Shown here in pieces: positions 34,926 through 44,334 of a DNA stretch of 64,000 nt (positions are counted from its first letter, which is position 1; each line of letters opens with the position of its first letter). Source of the DNA: Anaerolineae bacterium (GTDB lineage Bacteria > Chloroflexota > Anaerolineae > Caldilineales > Caldilineaceae); the NCBI GenBank assembly GCA_030432295.1, contig JAUIHI010000008.1, positions 154,649 to 218,648 on the forward strand. The letters are read 5' to 3'. The notes beneath the pieces are model-generated. The model saw only the letters and a list, made by a program, of their open reading frames with translations, ran no database searches and was not told the origin of the DNA. Position numbers and translations under genes: made by a program.

Positions 34926-35948
34926 ATGAACGCAAAATACGGGGTAGGGCTGCTCGGCGCGGGCTGGGTGGCCGGTGAATATGTGAAAGTCTTCCGGGAT
35001 CACCCGCTGACCGAAGTCGTGGGCATCTACAACCGGACGCCGGGCAAAGCGGCTCGGCTGCTCCAAACCCACGGCGTCGAGGGCACAGAATATGCGACGC
35101 TGGACGAATTCTTTGCCGACGAGCGCATTCAGATTGTCGTCTCCTGCACCCACCCGGACGTGCGCGCTGCCCACTGTATCCGCGCCGCGCAGACCGGACG
35201 CCACATTGTCATTGAAAAGCCCGTGGCCCTCTCCCACCAGGAGACTGCCGACATCCGGGAGGCCGTCTTCCAGGCGGGCGTCAAGACCGTCACCAGCTTT
35301 GTCCTGCGCTGGAATCCCCAGTTTGTAACAGTGCGCAAGCTGATCGACGACGGGGTGCTGGGCGATCTGATCTACGGGGAGGCCGACTACTGGCATCCAG
35401 CCCGCCGCGCTCAGCCGGGCAGCCCGTACATGCGCAAAGATGTGGTGGGCAGTGCTTTTCTCAGCGGTGGCTGTCACGCGGTGGATATGCTGCGCTATCT
35501 GGGTGGGGAGGTGCGGGAGGTCTCGGCCTTTGCCGCGCCGCCCAAGCGGGTCCACAGCTTCGACTTCGATCCGGTGGTCGTGGCCTCGCTCAAATTTGCC
35601 AACGACGGGGTGGGCAAACTTTCCGCGCTGCTGGACGGAGACACGCCCTACCGCTTCAACTGTCGGCTCTTTGGCACAAATGGCTCCATCCAGAACAACG
35701 AAGTCTACTCGTCCACCAACTACCCCGGCGCACACGAATATTGGAGCTTCCCCACCATCTCTCCCAACAGCGGGGATGTGACCCATCACCCCTTCAAAGC
35801 GGAGATCGAACATTTCCTGGAGTGTCTCGAGAACGACGTAGAATCCCACGCCTCCATCTACGACAGCTACAAATCTATGGCGATCTGCTTTGCCATCGAC
35901 GAATCGGTGGCGAAGGGTGGGCAGCCGGTGAAGGTGAGCGGGGATTGA
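34926..35948 (+). CDS. Gfo/Idh/MocA-family oxidoreductase
   Basis: 340 residues. N-terminal NAD(P) site GLLGAGWVAGEYVKVF; the EKP motif (HIVIEKPVAL) at about residues 92-101; C-terminal substrate domain with GGCHAVDMLRYLGG, whose His is the usual catalytic-region residue. It probably oxidises a sugar or inositol derivative. The upstream 34860-34905 tract contains ATCCGTGTnAATC repeats. The ATG follows GGGAGC. Confidence 0.9.
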   Translation: MNAKYGVGLLGAGWVAGEYVKVFRDHPLTEVVGIYNRTPGKAARLLQTHGVEGTEYATLDEFFADERIQIVVSCTHPDVRAAHCIRAAQTGRHIVIEKPVALSHQETADIREAVFQAGVKTVTSFVLRWNPQFVTVRKLIDDGVLGDLIYGEADYWHPARRAQPGSPYMRKDVVGSAFLSGGCHAVDMLRYLGGEVREVSAFAAPPKRVHSFDFDPVVVASLKFANDGVGKLSALLDGDTPYRFNCRLFGTNGSIQNNEVYSSTNYPGAHEYWSFPTISPNSGDVTHHPFKAEIEHFLECLENDVESHASIYDSYKSMAICFAIDESVAKGGQPVKVSGD

Positions 35949-35959
35949 GTGGAAAGAGA

Positions 35960-35992
35960 GAAGTTCGACTTTTCAGAAAAGTCGAACTTCTG
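35960..35992. terminator. AAGTTCGACTTTT-family hairpin
   Basis: AGAAGTTCGACTTTTC / GAAAAGTCGAACTTCT stem between the oxidoreductase and the convergent small gene. Confidence 0.75.
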
Positions 35993-35994
35993 AT

Positions 35995-36201
35995 CTATCC
36001 CAGCAGATGCGCGTATTCCTGCAATTTGCGCTGGTTGATCTTCTCGTACTGCTCCGACAGAATCTCGGCCATCTCTGCCTCACTCAGACGGATGCGCAGA
36101 ACCTCCAGCGCGTCTTCCGGCGATTCGCCGTAGGCCAGCTTCTTCTTGCCGTTGCGCAGGTCGAAGAGGTACATATAGTGTGGGTTGCTGAAACTGCTCA
36201 T
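35995..36201 (-). CDS. hypothetical protein, 68 aa
   Basis: A small soluble protein (MYLFDLRNGKKKLAYGESPEDALEVLRIRLSEAEMAEIL) with a strand-strand-helix start and a helical C-terminus; family not recognised. The ATG at 36199-36201 follows AAGGAAG. It begins 16 nt after the selenoprotein gene, so both are in one operon. Confidence 0.7.
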   Translation of the reverse strand: MSSFSNPHYMYLFDLRNGKKKLAYGESPEDALEVLRIRLSEAEMAEILSEQYEKINQRKLQEYAHLLG

Positions 36202-36217
36202 TGATCTTCCTTTTTCC

Positions 36218-36691
36218 CTACCCAAGCATCCGAATACAATCATCCACAGTCAACCGACCAATCGGCCCGGTGGCGTAGACCGCGTGGGCCACTGTGCCAT
36301 CCGGGCGCAGGATGAAGCTGGTGGCGTGGATAATACTGCGCCGCACTTCGTAGAACGCGCCGGTCTTCTGGGCAAAGTCCATAAAATCAAGCCCGTAGCC
36401 CACCGAAAAAGTCAGCCCCAGCATCTCTACCAGCGACTCTGCATCCTCTTTGGAATCCACCGACGCTGCGATCAAACGGGCGTTGCGGCTTTCCAGTTCC
36501 CCCAGACGGCTCTGATAGTCGGCCAACTGCCGACGACAGTAGCTTCACCACTTGCCCCGATAGCCGAGAAAGATGGTGAAATCCGCGTTTAGGTCATCGG
36601 GCAGGGCCAGGCGGCTGCCGTCGAGCATAGAAATCGTCATCGGGGGAAAGGAATCCCCCTGGTCGAGTTTGAGTGTAGCGGTCTGGGCCAT
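36218..36691 (-). CDS. peroxiredoxin-like redoxin, selenoprotein with UxxC motif
   Basis: 157 residues when the TGA at 36545-36547 (codon 49) is read as Sec. The ATG is at 36689-36691. Before TGA: MAQTATLKLDQGDSFPPMTI...FTIFLGYRGKW. After it: SYCRRQLADYQSRLGELESR, then ASFILRPDGTVAHAVYATG. This is the AhpC/TSA-like redoxin fold with Sec at the peroxidatic position of a W-U-x-x-C motif. Each half alone is a broken redoxin, the frame is continuous, and a hairpin with a 5-nt loop follows the TGA. It probably reduces peroxides or disulfides. It shares an operon with the 68-residue gene. Confidence 0.88.
36518..36547 (-). promoter_or_regulatory. putative SECIS of the redoxin gene with its UGA
   Basis: Minus strand: UGA (36545-36547), ten nt, then stem GTCGGC (36529-36534) / GCCGAC (36518-36523) with loop AGTTG (36524-36528). 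The loop begins 16 nt after UGA and has G among its first two bases, within the known bacterial SECIS limits. Confidence 0.7.
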
Positions 36692-36729
36692 TGGGTTTGC
36701 CTCGGCTGAAATGGATTACGATAACTGCC

Positions 36730-36738
36730 AGTATAGCA
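36730..36738 (-). promoter_or_regulatory. extended -10 promoter element of the redoxin operon
   Basis: TG-C-TATACT on the minus strand, about 40 nt upstream of the redoxin ATG; no good -35 hexamer. Confidence 0.4.
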
Positions 36739-36745
36739 CAAAAGT

Positions 36746-36808
36746 GAAATGTGCTGTGTGAAACGTGAGAGTGCGTCGAAATATCTCACATTTCACGCAG
36801 CACATTTC
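36746..36808. repeat. inverted repeat, GAAATGTGCTG / GTGAAACGTGAGA arms
   Basis: Imperfect 25-bp arms between two minus-strand genes; the inner part shares GTGAAACGTGAGA with 13139-13174. Confidence 0.7.
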
Positions 36809-36846
36809 CGGGGACAAAATCGACACCCGCCGCTCTTGATTCGTCC

Positions 36847-37572
36847 CTATCGCTGGCTGCGCCACTCGTCCCACATCGCGGGCTGGGGCGGGTAGTAGCG
36901 GCCCGGACGCACACCCTCCGCCGCGATTTTCTCTTTGATGTAACCCTCCACGCCTTCGTGATCCTCCACGATCTGCACGCACTCCTCGGCAAACCAGGAC
37001 GGGACCACCACCACCCCGTCGCCGTCACCCACCAGCACATCGCCGGGACGCACCAGCGCGCCGCCGCATTGGATGTCCCCGTTCTCCTCGGCAGGCACGG
37101 CCCAGGGCGCGGAGCCGTAGGGGGTACGGGCGCGGGCGTAGATAATGAGGTTGTAGTTCTCCTTTTCCATCACTTCCAAATCCCGGATCGCGCCATCGGT
37201 GACAATCCCGTCCGCGTTGTTCATCTTCAGTTGCATCGCCTTCACATCGCCGAAAATGCAGGCCCGGGTGTTGCCCATAATATCCGCCACCAGCACATCG
37301 CCGGGGCCACAGCGGGCCATCGCCCGATATTCCGGGGCGTTCTCGCCCTTCTCCATCCCGGCCATCAAATCCGGGCGAGGGGGCAGAAAGCGCAACGTGC
37401 GGGCACGCGCAGCCAGCCGCTGGCCCGGCGTGTAGGGGAAGACGCCCTCCATAAAGGGCAGGGGCACATCCGCATCCCGCCAGACGTGATTCCAGATGGT
37501 GGCGACGGGCAGTTGCTTGAAACGGTCCAGAATCGACTGGGAGACTTCGACGGGGGTGAAGGAACGGGTCAT
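36847..37572 (-). CDS. RraA-like protein (HMG/CHA aldolase-type fold)
   Basis: 241 residues. RraA/HMG-aldolase fold: [34 protein letters not shown], and the signature [15 protein letters not shown] (G-x-x-x-D-G-x-x-R-D), where the Arg and Asp bind substrate and metal. Members include 4-hydroxy-4-methyl-2-oxoglutarate aldolase and RNase E regulators; the length and C-terminal extension favour the aldolase-like group. The ATG follows AGGAGA. It lies downstream of the ThDP enzyme, so a shared 2-oxoacid pathway is possible. Confidence 0.85.
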   Translation of the reverse strand: MTRSFTPVEVSQSILDRFKQLPVATIWNHVWRDADVPLPFMEGVFPYTPGQRLAARARTLRFLPPRPDLMAGMEKGENAPEYRAMARCGPGDVLVADIMGNTRACIFGDVKAMQLKMNNADGIVTDGAIRDLEVMEKENYNLIIYARARTPYGSAPWAVPAEENGDIQCGGALVRPGDVLVGDGDGVVVVPSWFAEECVQIVEDHEGVEGYIKEKIAAEGVRPGRYYPPQPAMWDEWRSQR

Positions 37573-37639
37573 TGGATTCTCCTACGTGTGGAATGCAGAA
37601 TAGCAGTCGAGATCAGGGATGGGTGGTCGATATTGGGTG

Positions 37640-37708
37640 TGTGATATGTGCTGCGTGCTGCGGGAGATGATTCGTGCGATTTTACCCAGCACGTATCACG
37701 CAGCACTA
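37640..37708. repeat. inverted repeat, GATATGTGCTGCGTGCTGCG family
   Basis: GTGATATGTGCTGCGTGCTG near 37641-37660 pairs imperfectly with CAGCACGTATCACGCAGCAC (37687-37706). It overlaps the stop codon of the ThDP enzyme gene. Confidence 0.65.
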
Positions 37709-39369
37709 CGTTTTGCCGGTCGCACCCGGGGCATAAAAATATTCCCCCACGGGCTGGGCATTTCGCCGACCGGTGCGTGGATGAGGGTGGGCCCGCCGGA
37801 CGCAAAGCCTTTTTCGATGGCGGCGCGCAGTTCGTTCGGGCTGTTGGCGCGCAGGCCGAGCATCCCGAAGGCTTCGGCCAGCTTCACAAAGTCCGGGTTG
37901 CGCAGATCGCTGGCGATGACCCGGTTGCCGTATTGCTGCTGCTGCATCCGGCGCACATTGCCATAGGCGCCGTCATCGAAGACCACCGAAACTGTGGCGA
38001 TGTTGTGCTGCACGGCTGTCGCCATCTCCTGTACACCAAACATAAATCCGCCGTCCCCGCTGATGGAAAGGACGGCCCGATCCGGCTGGGCTACCTTTGC
38101 GCCTAACGCGGTGGAGAAACCCCAGCCCAGAGTTCCCTGATAGCCGGTGGAGAGAAAAGTGCGGGGCTGGTAGACGGGCAGGGCGTAGCGGCTGACATAG
38201 CCGACTTGGGTCAACTCCTCGACGAAAATGCCGTCGTCGGGCAGCGCGTCGCGGATGGCGGAGAGATAGGCCAACTGGGGTTGCAACTGGTCGTACTCGG
38301 CGGCGACGGTTGCTTTCAGCGTCTCCATCTCTTCCTTGCGGGAGGGGCGGCGGCTATTATGCTTGCCCAGCGCATTGACCAGTGCGGCCAGTGCGTCCCG
38401 GCTGTCTGCCACCAGACCGACCGTCGGCGGGCTGATGCGATTGTGCTCTTCCGGGTCGATGTCGATGCGGATGATTTGCAGGTCGTCGTCCACACCCCAG
38501 TTGAGCAGAGGGGCGGTGAATCGCGTGCCCACGGCCAGCACCACATCGGCCTCGGCCCAGAAGCGGTGGGCCACCCCTGTGGCGAAGCTGAGATAGTGGC
38601 GGCTGCTGAGGATGCCCAGTCCGTCGTTGGTGGCAAAGACCGGGGCCTGCAAAGCCTCGGCCAGCGCGCAGACCTCCTCCGACGCGTCCATTGCCCCGCC
38701 GCCCACAAAGATCAGCGGGCGTTTGGCTTTGCCCAGCAGTTGCGCGGCCCGCTCGATAGCGTCCGGGTCCACGGCAGGGCGGCGCACGGCCAGGGGCAGG
38801 GGTTTCAGGTCCATCTCTGCTTTGGCCGAGAGCACATTCAGGGGGATTTCCAGACCCACCGGGCGGATGCGATCCGAGAGCATTTCGCTGAGGGCAATGG
38901 CGAGTTGGCGGGGCGCTTCTTCGGGGCGCTGAATGCGGGCCGCCCATTTGGTCAGAGAGCGGATGACCGCCATCTGGTCCGGGATTTCGTGCAGCATCCC
39001 GTAGCCCCGGCCAATCTGGTCCGTGTGAATCTGACCGGTGAGGCAGAGGACCGGGGCATTGCAGCCATAGGCCGTGGATAGTGCCGCGGTGGTATTGAGT
39101 AGCCCCGGCCCCGGCACGACGTTATAGACGCCGATGCGGCCGCCAGCCAGCGCATAGCCCAGGGCCATATAGGCCGCGCCCTGCTCGTGGCGGCTGTGGA
39201 TCACCCGCAGCTTCTCCCCCGCGTTGTAGACGGCGTCATAGACGGCGTTGTAGAAATAATCGTTCTGCACACCGGGCAACCCGAAGATTGTGTCGATGCC
39301 GTGGGAGATCAACGAAGCGACGAGGGCTTCGCCGCCGGTGACGGTGGAGGGTGGGGTCGTTGTTGGCAT
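37696..39369 (-). CDS. acetolactate synthase-like thiamin-diphosphate enzyme
   Basis: 557 residues with the three ThDP-enzyme domains. N-terminal FGLPGVQNDYF and the catalytic Glu in HSRHEQGAAYMALGY; central domain PLIFVGGGAMDAS; C-terminal ThDP/Mg site GDGGFMFGVQEMATA...SVVFDDGAYGN. Here the usual NN of the GDG-x(24-27)-NN motif is replaced by DD. No small regulatory subunit is nearby, so a catabolic decarboxylase or carboligase is more likely than branched-chain biosynthesis. Likely co-transcribed with the RraA-like gene. Confidence 0.88.
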   Translation of the reverse strand: MPTTTPPSTVTGGEALVASLISHGIDTIFGLPGVQNDYFYNAVYDAVYNAGEKLRVIHSRHEQGAAYMALGYALAGGRIGVYNVVPGPGLLNTTAALSTAYGCNAPVLCLTGQIHTDQIGRGYGMLHEIPDQMAVIRSLTKWAARIQRPEEAPRQLAIALSEMLSDRIRPVGLEIPLNVLSAKAEMDLKPLPLAVRRPAVDPDAIERAAQLLGKAKRPLIFVGGGAMDASEEVCALAEALQAPVFATNDGLGILSSRHYLSFATGVAHRFWAEADVVLAVGTRFTAPLLNWGVDDDLQIIRIDIDPEEHNRISPPTVGLVADSRDALAALVNALGKHNSRRPSRKEEMETLKATVAAEYDQLQPQLAYLSAIRDALPDDGIFVEELTQVGYVSRYALPVYQPRTFLSTGYQGTLGWGFSTALGAKVAQPDRAVLSISGDGGFMFGVQEMATAVQHNIATVSVVFDDGAYGNVRRMQQQQYGNRVIASDLRNPDFVKLAEAFGMLGLRANSPNELRAAIEKGFASGGPTLIHAPVGEMPSPWGNIFMPRVRPAKRSAA

Positions 39370-39581
39370 TGGGTCTCTCCTGTGGGGTGGGATACAGTTT
39401 TCTTCCGTGCAGAATAGCGCACTTTCCCGCTGAGTTCAAACCGCTTTCTCCTCTGGTTTGACGGATAACACGCCATCCGGTATGATAGGCCCATCATCGA
39501 ACGATTATCTCCGCTGCAATAATATTATTCGTCCCCTGCGCGTCGGAGCGCTGCAAATCACAACCTATAGACGGACCGTTT

Positions 39582-40559
39582 ATGTCAACATACATCGTCC
39601 GCCGGACGCTGCAAGCGATCCCTTTGCTCCTGATCCTGAGTGTAATGCTCTTTGCCCTGGTGCGTATGGCTCCTGGCGGTCCTCTGGCTCAGGCCGAACG
39701 CAACCCCAATATCACCCAGGAACAGATCGAGCGTCTGCGCGAGCGGCTGGGACTCAACCAGCCATTCTACGTCCAATACATCAAGTGGGCGCGCACGATT
39801 GTGCTGGAAGGCGACCTGGGCGATTCGATCAAAAGTGGGCGGGAAGTCAGTGTGATGATCGGCGAACGCATCCCCAACACACTGCTGCTGGTGGGCGTCG
39901 CCTTTCTGCTGACCCTCTGCGTTGCCATCCCATTGGGCGCGCTCTCGGCGCGCAAGCAGTACTCCCTTCTCGATTATGTGGTGACAACTTTCACCTTCGC
40001 CGGGCAATCGGTGCCCATCTATTGGCTGGGGCTGATGGCGGTTCTGACCTTTTATGTCTGGATCGATAACCCCTTTACCGGCAAGCCCCTTTTCCCCGCG
40101 GGGGGAATGTATTCCATCGGCAGCGACAAAGGGCTGGGCGATCTGCTCTGGCATATGGTGATGCCCGTGGGAACGCTGAGTCTGGCCTGGATCGCCTGGT
40201 ACAGTCGCTTCTTCCGGGCCAGTATGCTGGATGTGCTGAACGCCGATTATATGCGCACAGCTCGCGCCAAAGGGCTGTCCGAGGGGCGGGTGCTCTATAT
40301 CCACGCCCTACGCAATGCGGTCATGCCCCTGGTGACAATGATTGCTCTGGACTTCCCCTCCCTCTTTGCCGGCGCGCTCTTTGTGGAGACGATTTTCTCC
40401 TGGCCGGGGATGGGGCGGCTCTTCTGGGAAGCGGCGCGTGGACGGGACTATCCGGTGCTGCTGGGGGTGATTCTGATCAACGCCGGGCTGATTGTTGTCG
40501 CCAACATTCTGGCGGATATACTGTACGGGGTAATCGATCCGCGGGTGCAGTACGATTGA
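39582..40559 (+). CDS. ABC transporter permease, DppB/OppB type
   Basis: 325 residues with six TM helices. N-terminal YIVRRTLQAIPLLLILSVMLFALVRMAPGGP; BPD_transp_1 region with the EAA-like loop RTARAKGLSEGRVLYIHALRNAVMPLV. It forms the membrane channel with the DppC-like partner encoded next. The substrate class is oligopeptides or, as often in this group, oligosaccharides. Confidence 0.93.
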   Translation: MSTYIVRRTLQAIPLLLILSVMLFALVRMAPGGPLAQAERNPNITQEQIERLRERLGLNQPFYVQYIKWARTIVLEGDLGDSIKSGREVSVMIGERIPNTLLLVGVAFLLTLCVAIPLGALSARKQYSLLDYVVTTFTFAGQSVPIYWLGLMAVLTFYVWIDNPFTGKPLFPAGGMYSIGSDKGLGDLLWHMVMPVGTLSLAWIAWYSRFFRASMLDVLNADYMRTARAKGLSEGRVLYIHALRNAVMPLVTMIALDFPSLFAGALFVETIFSWPGMGRLFWEAARGRDYPVLLGVILINAGLIVVANILADILYGVIDPRVQYD

Positions 40560-40564
40560 AAACC

Positions 40565-40710
40565 TGTAGGTTGGGTTCTCGCCGCAAGTGTGATTGAACG
40601 CCCTTCGTTCTTCGACGGCGAGAACCCAACACAAACGCGTGAAAGTTGGGTGAATGCCTGGGCTACTGAGGGGAAGAAAACAGGCGTGTGGACGGCATTC
40701 ACCCAACCTA
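40565..40710. repeat. double inverted repeat, TTGGGTTCTCGCCG and TTGGGTGAATGCC arms
   Basis: TTGGGTTCTCGCCG (40571-40584) pairs with CGGCGAGAACCCAA (40616-40629), and TTGGGTGAATGCC (40646-40658) pairs with GGCATTCACCCAA (40694-40706). The whole is bounded by GTAGGTTGGGT / ACCCAACCTAC, a MITE-like layout in the middle of the transporter operon. Confidence 0.8.
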
Positions 40711-40738
40711 CCAATTCCCAGGCAACACGGAACACCCA

Positions 40739-41632
<894 letters not shown>

Positions 41633-41797
41633 TTTCCTGCAGTGAGTCCGGTGCAAGAGCTATTTAAGCCACTGATGTACGCTGATATACACGGATAAGA
41701 GCGGATTCTTCTCCCCTATTTCTCTCTGTCTCAGCGGTGGATGGATAAGTTTTTGCAGCGAACTCACACTTTTTTCTACCTCAAAAGGAGGACCTGG

Positions 41798-43519
41798 ATG
41801 AATCGTTCCAAACGCTCGACAATTTTTGTAACCCTTCTGCTGGCGCTGGTGCTGGCGATCTCTGCCTGTGCTGCGCCCCCACCCCAACAGGCGACTGGCG
41901 GCGAGTCCGCTGCCCAATCAGACAGCGGCGGGCAGGTCGTGCTGATTATCCCCGAAGAACCGGCCACACTCAACCAATATCTGGCCGACGCCGCGATTGT
42001 GCGCCAGGTGGCCGACGCCACCACTGCGGGCCTCAGTCTCGTCGATCAGAACGGCGACTTCCAGCCTGTGCTGGCCGAGACGATCCCGTCCATTGCCGAT
42101 GGCACCGTCTCCGAGGATTTCCTCACCGTCACCTGGAAACTGCGCCCCGGCCTGCTCTGGTCCGACGGCACGCCCATCACCAGCGACGACATGAAATTCA
42201 CCTGGGAAGCCATCTCCAACCCGGACAGCGGTGCGGTCCTCTCCAACAATTTCGAGAAGATCACCAGTATCGACACCCCGGATGATCTGACCGCGATCGT
42301 CCACTACAGCGAAGTCAACAGCGCCTATCCCATGCAATTTGCCTATGGCTTGCTGCCCCGCCACGCCACCGGTGAACCCACCGAAATGGAGAAATGGGAG
42401 TGGAACCGCGCCCCCGTCACAGCGGGTGCGTTCGTCGTTTCCGAGTGGAACTCCGGCGACAGCATTGTGATGGACCGCAACCCCAATTACTATCTGGACG
42501 GCCAGCCCTATCTGGACCGGCTAATCTTCAAAGTCGTTCCCGACCCCGGCGCGCAGATGGCGATGATGATTCAGGGCGAGGGACAGGTTCATCTCTGGCC
42601 CGGCGCCACCAAAGAGGACTACGACGTGCAGATAGAGGGCGAAGGCCAGTTGCAGGAGGTCCCCGGCCAGTGGAATATGGCCCTGCGTTTCAATCTGAGC
42701 CAGCCCTTTGACGACGACCCCGGCGCAACCCCGCCCCATCCCATCCTGGGCGATCTGAAAGTGCGTCAGGCCCTGGCCCACGCCATCGATTACGACACAA
42801 TCATCAACGACGTGAACCCGGGCGTCTCGCCGGCCACCAGCCCCTTCGCCTATGGCTGGTATCGCTGCGATATCCCTCGCACCTACACCTTTGACCAGGA
42901 CAAAGCCAACGCTCTGCTGGAAGAGGCCGGTTGGGTGCTGGGCGACGACGGCATCCGTGTGGCCAGCGGTGCGGCCAACGCGGAGGACGGCACACGCCTT
43001 TCCCTGCAAATGGAAGGCTACACCAACTTCCAGCCACTGGTGAAACTGGAAGAGGCGATTGTGGAGATGTGGAAAGCTGTGGGCGTGGAAGCCACCATTC
43101 AGAACGACGACTTCTCGATTATCTTCGGCTCGTTGGCGGACGGCGCACCCCGCAAGACGGGCAATTTCGACATTCTCATCTACGATTCCAGCCTGAGTAT
43201 CGATCCCCAGGCTACGATTGCCGGTCTCTTTCACTCCAGCGCCATCCCTTCTGCCGATAACCCGGCCGGGTCCAACTACTCCCGTTGGGTGAATGCCGAC
43301 GCGGACGCGGCCATCGATCTGGCTGGCAGCACAGTGGACGTGCCCACCCGTCAGGCCGCCTACTGCGATCTGGCCCAACTGATCGACGACGAACTACCCC
43401 AACTGCACCTCTATCTCTTCACCGAGGGCTACGGCGCAACCGACAAACTCAGCGGCTACGCTGTGAGCATCTGGGGCAGCCTGACCTGGGATGCCCAGAA
43501 TTGGAAGTTGAGTCAATAA
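41798..43519 (+). CDS. ABC transporter substrate-binding lipoprotein (SBP_bac_5)
   Basis: 573 residues. Signal peptide with lipobox ISAC (about residue 23), then the family-5 fold: EPATLNQYLAD, LTVTWKLRPGLLWSDGTPITSDDMKFTWEAI, VRQALAHAIDYDTIIND, ANALLEEAGWVLGDDGIR. The ATG at 41798 follows AAGGAGG. It captures peptides or oligosaccharides for the permeases upstream. The matching DppD/DppF ATPases are not in the window. The 5' flank holds another TGATGTACGCTGATATACACGG repeat (41664-41702). Confidence 0.92.
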   Translation: MNRSKRSTIFVTLLLALVLAISACAAPPPQQATGGESAAQSDSGGQVVLIIPEEPATLNQYLADAAIVRQVADATTAGLSLVDQNGDFQPVLAETIPSIADGTVSEDFLTVTWKLRPGLLWSDGTPITSDDMKFTWEAISNPDSGAVLSNNFEKITSIDTPDDLTAIVHYSEVNSAYPMQFAYGLLPRHATGEPTEMEKWEWNRAPVTAGAFVVSEWNSGDSIVMDRNPNYYLDGQPYLDRLIFKVVPDPGAQMAMMIQGEGQVHLWPGATKEDYDVQIEGEGQLQEVPGQWNMALRFNLSQPFDDDPGATPPHPILGDLKVRQALAHAIDYDTIINDVNPGVSPATSPFAYGWYRCDIPRTYTFDQDKANALLEEAGWVLGDDGIRVASGAANAEDGTRLSLQMEGYTNFQPLVKLEEAIVEMWKAVGVEATIQNDDFSIIFGSLADGAPRKTGNFDILIYDSSLSIDPQATIAGLFHSSAIPSADNPAGSNYSRWVNADADAAIDLAGSTVDVPTRQAAYCDLAQLIDDELPQLHLYLFTEGYGATDKLSGYAVSIWGSLTWDAQNWKLSQ

Positions 43520-43524
43520 AGTTT

Positions 43525-43579
43525 ATTGGTTGATTAGTTGATTGGGCGACGTGACAACCCAATCAACTAATCAACCAAT
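43525..43579. repeat. 22-bp perfect inverted repeat (TTGGTTGATTAGTTGATTGG)
   Basis: Arms 43525-43546 and 43558-43579 around 11 nt, between the binding protein and the LivF gene; internally repetitive (ATCAACT/ATCAACC units). Confidence 0.85.
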
Positions 43580-43599
43580 TTACCAATGAACCAATCCCT

Positions 43600-44334
43600 A
43601 TGCCCCCCATCCTCACCACATCTGCTCTCTCCGCCGGCTACGGCAAACTCCACATCCTCCACGACGTTTCCGTCGCTGTGGAGAACGGCCAATTTCTGGC
43701 GATTCTCGGCCCCAACGGCAGCGGCAAATCGACGCTGCTCAAATCCATCTTCGGCCTGACCACCCACTTCGGCGGCGACATTCAGTTCCAAAACACTTCC
43801 CTCGTGGGCAAAGCCACGGAGCAGATCGGCGGGCTGGGCATCGCCTACGTCCCCCAGCGAGAGAATGTCTTTGCGTCGATGAGTGTGCGGGAGAATCTGC
43901 TCCTGGCCCTGCGCCATCTGAGCCACGCCGAAGCCGAAAAATCCCTGGCCGGAGCCTACGAACTCTTTCCCATCCTGGCCGAACGGACCAGCCAACGGGC
44001 CAGCCAACTAAGCGGCGGCGAACGGCAGATGCTTGCCATCGCCATCGGCTGGCTCTCTCGTCCCAGCCTGATGCTGCTGGACGAACCGAGCGCGGGTCTC
44101 TCCCCCCTTTTTGTGACCGAAGTCTTCCGCACCCTGCGCACCCTCTGCGAGCAGGGGATTACCCTCGTCGTTGTCGAGCAGAACGCCCGCAGCCTGTTGC
44201 GCTGGTGCGACGCGGCCTATATTCTGCGCGAGGGGCGGGTCGTCTTTCACGGCACAGCCGCAGAGACCCTGGCCGATGAGGAGACGGTCAAGGGTTATTT
44301 GGGGATGGGTGGGGTGGCCCTCACCACCCCCTAG
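43600..44334 (+). CDS. livF: ABC ATPase of the LivF (branched-chain amino acid) type
   Basis: 244 residues. Walker A GPNGSGKST, Q-loop VPQRENVFASMSVRENLLLALR, signature LSGGERQML, Walker B LMLLDEPSAG, switch His region VVVEQNARSLLRWCDAAYILREGRV, typical of LivF. No LivG, LivH, LivM or LivK is nearby; it follows a Dpp-type set whose own ATPases are absent. Either it is a stray subunit of a system elsewhere or it powers this transporter. Its final codons lie inside a 203-bp tandem repeat. Confidence 0.9.
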   Translation: MPPILTTSALSAGYGKLHILHDVSVAVENGQFLAILGPNGSGKSTLLKSIFGLTTHFGGDIQFQNTSLVGKATEQIGGLGIAYVPQRENVFASMSVRENLLLALRHLSHAEAEKSLAGAYELFPILAERTSQRASQLSGGERQMLAIAIGWLSRPSLMLLDEPSAGLSPLFVTEVFRTLRTLCEQGITLVVVEQNARSLLRWCDAAYILREGRVVFHGTAAETLADEETVKGYLGMGGVALTTP

